From the NCBI RefSeq assembly GCF_008369295.1, contig NZ_VOBG01000010.1, positions 62,001 through 126,000 on the forward strand: a stretch of 64,000 nt of DNA. Direction: 5' to 3'. Position numbers and translations under genes: made by a program. The stretch comes from Pseudomonas sp. ANT_H4 (GTDB lineage: Bacteria > Pseudomonadota > Gammaproteobacteria > Pseudomonadales > Pseudomonadaceae). The notes beneath the pieces are model-generated. The model ran no database searches. It was not told the origin of the DNA and saw only the letters and a program-made list of their open reading frames with translations. Each line of letters opens with the position of its first letter. Position 1 is the first letter of the stretch. This document shows, in pieces, positions 62,279-64,000 of the stretch.

Positions 62279-62554
62279 ATGAGCACCAGCCAGCCACGTC
62301 CCGTGACCCAGACCGTTGAGCGGGGACTGCTTGAGCACTATGTAAAAAAGAGTCTCGCGGTGTCGGTCAACTACGACGACACCCGCTCCATCACCGAGAC
62401 TTCGGGCGCCTTGGCCGTTGCCGGTATCCGCAACCATGTTGCGAAAACCGGCGTCCAGGGGCAGACATAGGTAGCAATAAACTCCGGAGCCAATATCAAC
62501 TTCGACAGCTTGCGCCATGTTGCCGAGAGGGTGGCCGCCCAAGAGCCGGTATAA
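62279..62554 (+). pseudogene. ilvA: Threonine dehydratase (ilvA) relic with internal deletion
   Basis: The frame opens with LLEHYVKKSLAVSV, matching the N-terminus of biosynthetic threonine dehydratase. It then jumps directly to YDDTRSITETSGALAVAGI, which belongs near residue ~290 of the ~500-residue enzyme. An in-frame TAG replaces a codon in QT-stop-VAINSGANINFDSLRHVAER, and the frame stops for good at 62552-62554. The PLP lysine region is gone. A ribosome binding site (AGGAGA) and leader hairpin survive upstream. Confidence 0.8.
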
Positions 62555-62579
62555 CCATGGATTAAACGTTTAAGCGAAA

Positions 62580-63062
62580 CTATTCGGCGGCGGTTTTATT
62601 GACCGTGGCCGACGCTGACCAGACTCGATAGCGAACTTCGACATCTTTTGGCACATATATAACGATGGGCAACTTGCTGTTGTAGCGCAGGACGAATCCA
62701 TCGCCTACCACCGGTACAAAGTCGGTACGGGTCTTGCCATCCGGACACGCCAATAGCGTACTCATCGGGCCGCTGACTTTATCTAGGCGGTAATAGGAAT
62801 AGCCCCAGCCCTCAAGGTTCTTTTCTTCCAGCACGCCGCCCAATCGTTGGCGATTGCAATCGACAGGCAAGGTCTTTGCGGCAAGGATTTCTACCTTGAA
62901 GTTATCTTCCTGAGGGTGCGCCGGAAGATGGATGACCTGACGAACGAAACCCGCGTCCGCCTTGGGGTAGGGTGCAATATCTTCGAGTTTTGCGGCATTG
63001 GCCTGGGTGCAAAGACCTGCCATGCCAAGGAGGGCGAGTGAGATGCGCAGAGAGGGAATCAT
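62580..63062 (-). CDS. eco: Ecotin, periplasmic serine protease inhibitor
   Basis: A 160-residue protein with a signal peptide ([19 protein letters not shown]) and an ecotin body: [49 protein letters not shown] and [14 protein letters not shown]. The two Cys that form the disulfide (in VDCN and LACPDG) are present. The reactive loop reads [13 protein letters not shown], so P1 is Leu where E. coli ecotin has Met. Ecotin protects bacteria from neutrophil elastase and other trypsin-fold proteases. The ATG at 63060-63062 gives the signal peptide directly. Confidence 0.92.
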   Translation of the reverse strand: MIPSLRISLALLGMAGLCTQANAAKLEDIAPYPKADAGFVRQVIHLPAHPQEDNFKVEILAAKTLPVDCNRQRLGGVLEEKNLEGWGYSYYRLDKVSGPMSTLLACPDGKTRTDFVPVVGDGFVLRYNSKLPIVIYVPKDVEVRYRVWSASATVNKTAAE

Positions 63063-63572
63063 GAGGCGTCCTTGGGAAAATATACGGATAGAGCATTCAT
63101 TTGGATGGGTCGCTTTGAAAGCGTCACTGGGCAAAACGAACGTGTCCACGATGCCAGCCTGCGCGCCTTGCTGCAAATTGCATGATTGCACGCAGGCTTA
63201 ATTGCAGAATGCACGAGCCGTCAAACGTGAGTAATTGGCAAATCATTGATCCTGGTGCGCGCGGACTCGTACTCGCACACGGCATGTTTAATGCTACGAA
63301 TATATTTTGTTACCGCGCGATTGAGTTGTCGGCGTAGCAATGAACCACTTCAAACGGGTGAGTGCTAGCGGTCTGCCACACAACTTATGTAAGTATCGCT
63401 GCCGCTTATGAGAAAAGGGTCCAACGCTTCAAGACTCAGCCGAGTAGGCTTGGTGGTTGAAACCGTCTTCCATGGTTGGCAAGGCGCAACAGGCAGGCGC
63501 AACCGTGCGGCTGCCAACGATACGTACATCCATAAAAACCTATTGGCAGTCTCAAAAAAGGAGAGGTTGGCC
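63063..63572. other. Intergenic region between ecotin and DUF1652 genes
   Basis: About 510 bases. The last 15 bases hold the AAAGGAGAGG ribosome binding site of the downstream gene. I see no other convincing gene, hairpin or repeat. Confidence 0.45.
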
Positions 63573-63845
63573 ATGCTTTCGGATCTAGAGTTACGCAGCA
63601 TTATTGAAGGAAGTTTCCTGCCTAAACGTTGCGAATGCATCAAGGCCGAGGATGCTTCGCTGACGGTCAAAATCTACGACGACAAAGACCATGAGCGAGT
63701 GAATCTGCTAGTGACGGGCATTCGGGCGGATAAACTCGATAGCAGTCGAGCCATCTGCAATCTGATCACCGGGTTGCGCGAAGACCTCAAGCAGCAACAC
63801 ATCCCTCCTCTTACAAGAGTCGGTGCGCGTCCCTACTATTATTAA
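63573..63845 (+). CDS. DUF1652 family protein
   Basis: A 90-residue protein, MLSDLELRSIIEGSFLPKRC and later VKIYDDKDHERVNLLVTGIR, typical of DUF1652, a small cytosolic family mostly restricted to Pseudomonas and of unknown function. The ATG at 63573 has a strong GGAGAGG site and is preferred over a frame 55 codons longer. Its stop overlaps the stop of the convergent gene that follows. Confidence 0.88.
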   Translation: MLSDLELRSIIEGSFLPKRCECIKAEDASLTVKIYDDKDHERVNLLVTGIRADKLDSSRAICNLITGLREDLKQQHIPPLTRVGARPYYY

Positions 63846-64000
63846 AGGGAGGGCTGCGGCTGTGTAAGCGCTGACTTCTGGGCCTGGATAAATGCCAGGC
63901 CCAACGCCGCTTCTGTGATCACCGCCAGCAAAATTCCGGGCCCCGCGTGGCCGTTGAGCCATTCGCCGACTCCCAGCACCGCCAGCGCAAAACAGCCGGT
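63842..64000 (-). CDS. Partial membrane protein, C-terminal end
   Basis: The last 52 codons of a minus-strand gene that continues beyond the window. The readable part (FALAVLGVGEWLNGHAGPG, then ILLAVITEAALGLAFIQAQ) is a hydrophobic protein with a short polar tail. I cannot assign a family from this fragment. It is convergent with the DUF1652 gene, and the stop codons overlap. Confidence 0.6.
   Translation of the reverse strand, partial: TGCFALAVLGVGEWLNGHAGPGILLAVITEAALGLAFIQAQKSALTQPQPSL

Noticed and set aside
1..64000. CRISPR arrays, tRNA or rRNA genes
   Set aside because: No regularly spaced repeats and no cloverleaf or rRNA-like segments were seen on reading through the window.

Overview
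The window is a stretch of a Pseudomonas chromosome, most likely from the P. fluorescens group. Supporting this are the gene content (mexEF-oprN with mexS and mexT, benABCDK, sfnB/sfnG, efeUOB, DUF1652, DUF2790, ecotin), GC-rich codon usage and typical fluorescent-pseudomonad intergenic repeats (a REPIN and a long dispersed repeat). No rRNA, tRNA, CRISPR array or intact insertion sequence was seen.

Layout. 1-7905 (minus strand): an orphan type VI secretion island in the order vgrG, DUF4123 adaptor, VasX-like membrane-active effector, then two tandem DUF6708 genes (the second runs off the window), all joined by 4-bp ATGA overlaps. 8311-12643 (minus): the ferrous-iron uptake operon efeU-efeO-efeB-efeM behind a Fur-like palindrome, with a divergent AraC regulator. 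13.9-20.4 kb: an IS66 relic and mexEF-oprN (minus). 20.6-21.8 kb: a nickel/cobalt sensor and exporter pair. 21.8-30.6 kb: a collapsed catBCA operon in which only catA is intact, then benR and benABCDK-oprD for benzoate to catechol to muconate. 30.6-41.7 kb: an accessory patchwork with a six-gene operon of two luciferase-like monooxygenases, two TIM-barrel isomerase-like proteins and two regulators, a second operon (tautomerase, ABM monooxygenase, nitroreductase, frameshifted MFS pump), several LysR regulators and gene fragments. 41.7-49.1 kb: a NahR-type regulator divergent from salicylate hydroxylase, catA, aryl-alcohol dehydrogenase, salicylaldehyde dehydrogenase and a MetA/SphA-type outer membrane protein. 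49.4-51.6 kb: mexT and mexS. 51.9-64 kb: backbone genes (pgm, the sfnB/sfnG sulfone pair, a GNAT-C39 peptidase / RimK ligase / CorA-like group, a ParD-like and methionine aminopeptidase pair, ecotin) plus an ilvA relic.

How the genes fit together. Benzoate (benABCD) and salicylyl alcohol/aldehyde/salicylate (the 42.7-48.8 kb operon) both converge on catechol, and each cluster carries its own catechol 1,2-dioxygenase. Neither has an intact catB or catC, so muconate must be processed by enzymes encoded elsewhere. The operators read well: direct BenR/XylS-type repeats before benA, an exact NahR box before salicylate hydroxylase, a CatR-like palindrome before the catB/catC remnants, MexT-like boxes before both mexE and mexS, and a -24/-12 promoter before sfnG.

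The most notable structural observation is that mexT/mexS and mexEF-oprN, which are adjacent in P. aeruginosa, keep their relative orientation here but are separated by about 29 kb of catabolic and accessory DNA. The best candidates for poorly described biology are the GNAT-C39/RimK/CorA-like triad, the ParD-like/MetAP module with a highly symmetrical operator, the LLM/TIM-barrel operon, and the duplicated DUF6708 genes beside the VasX-like toxin.
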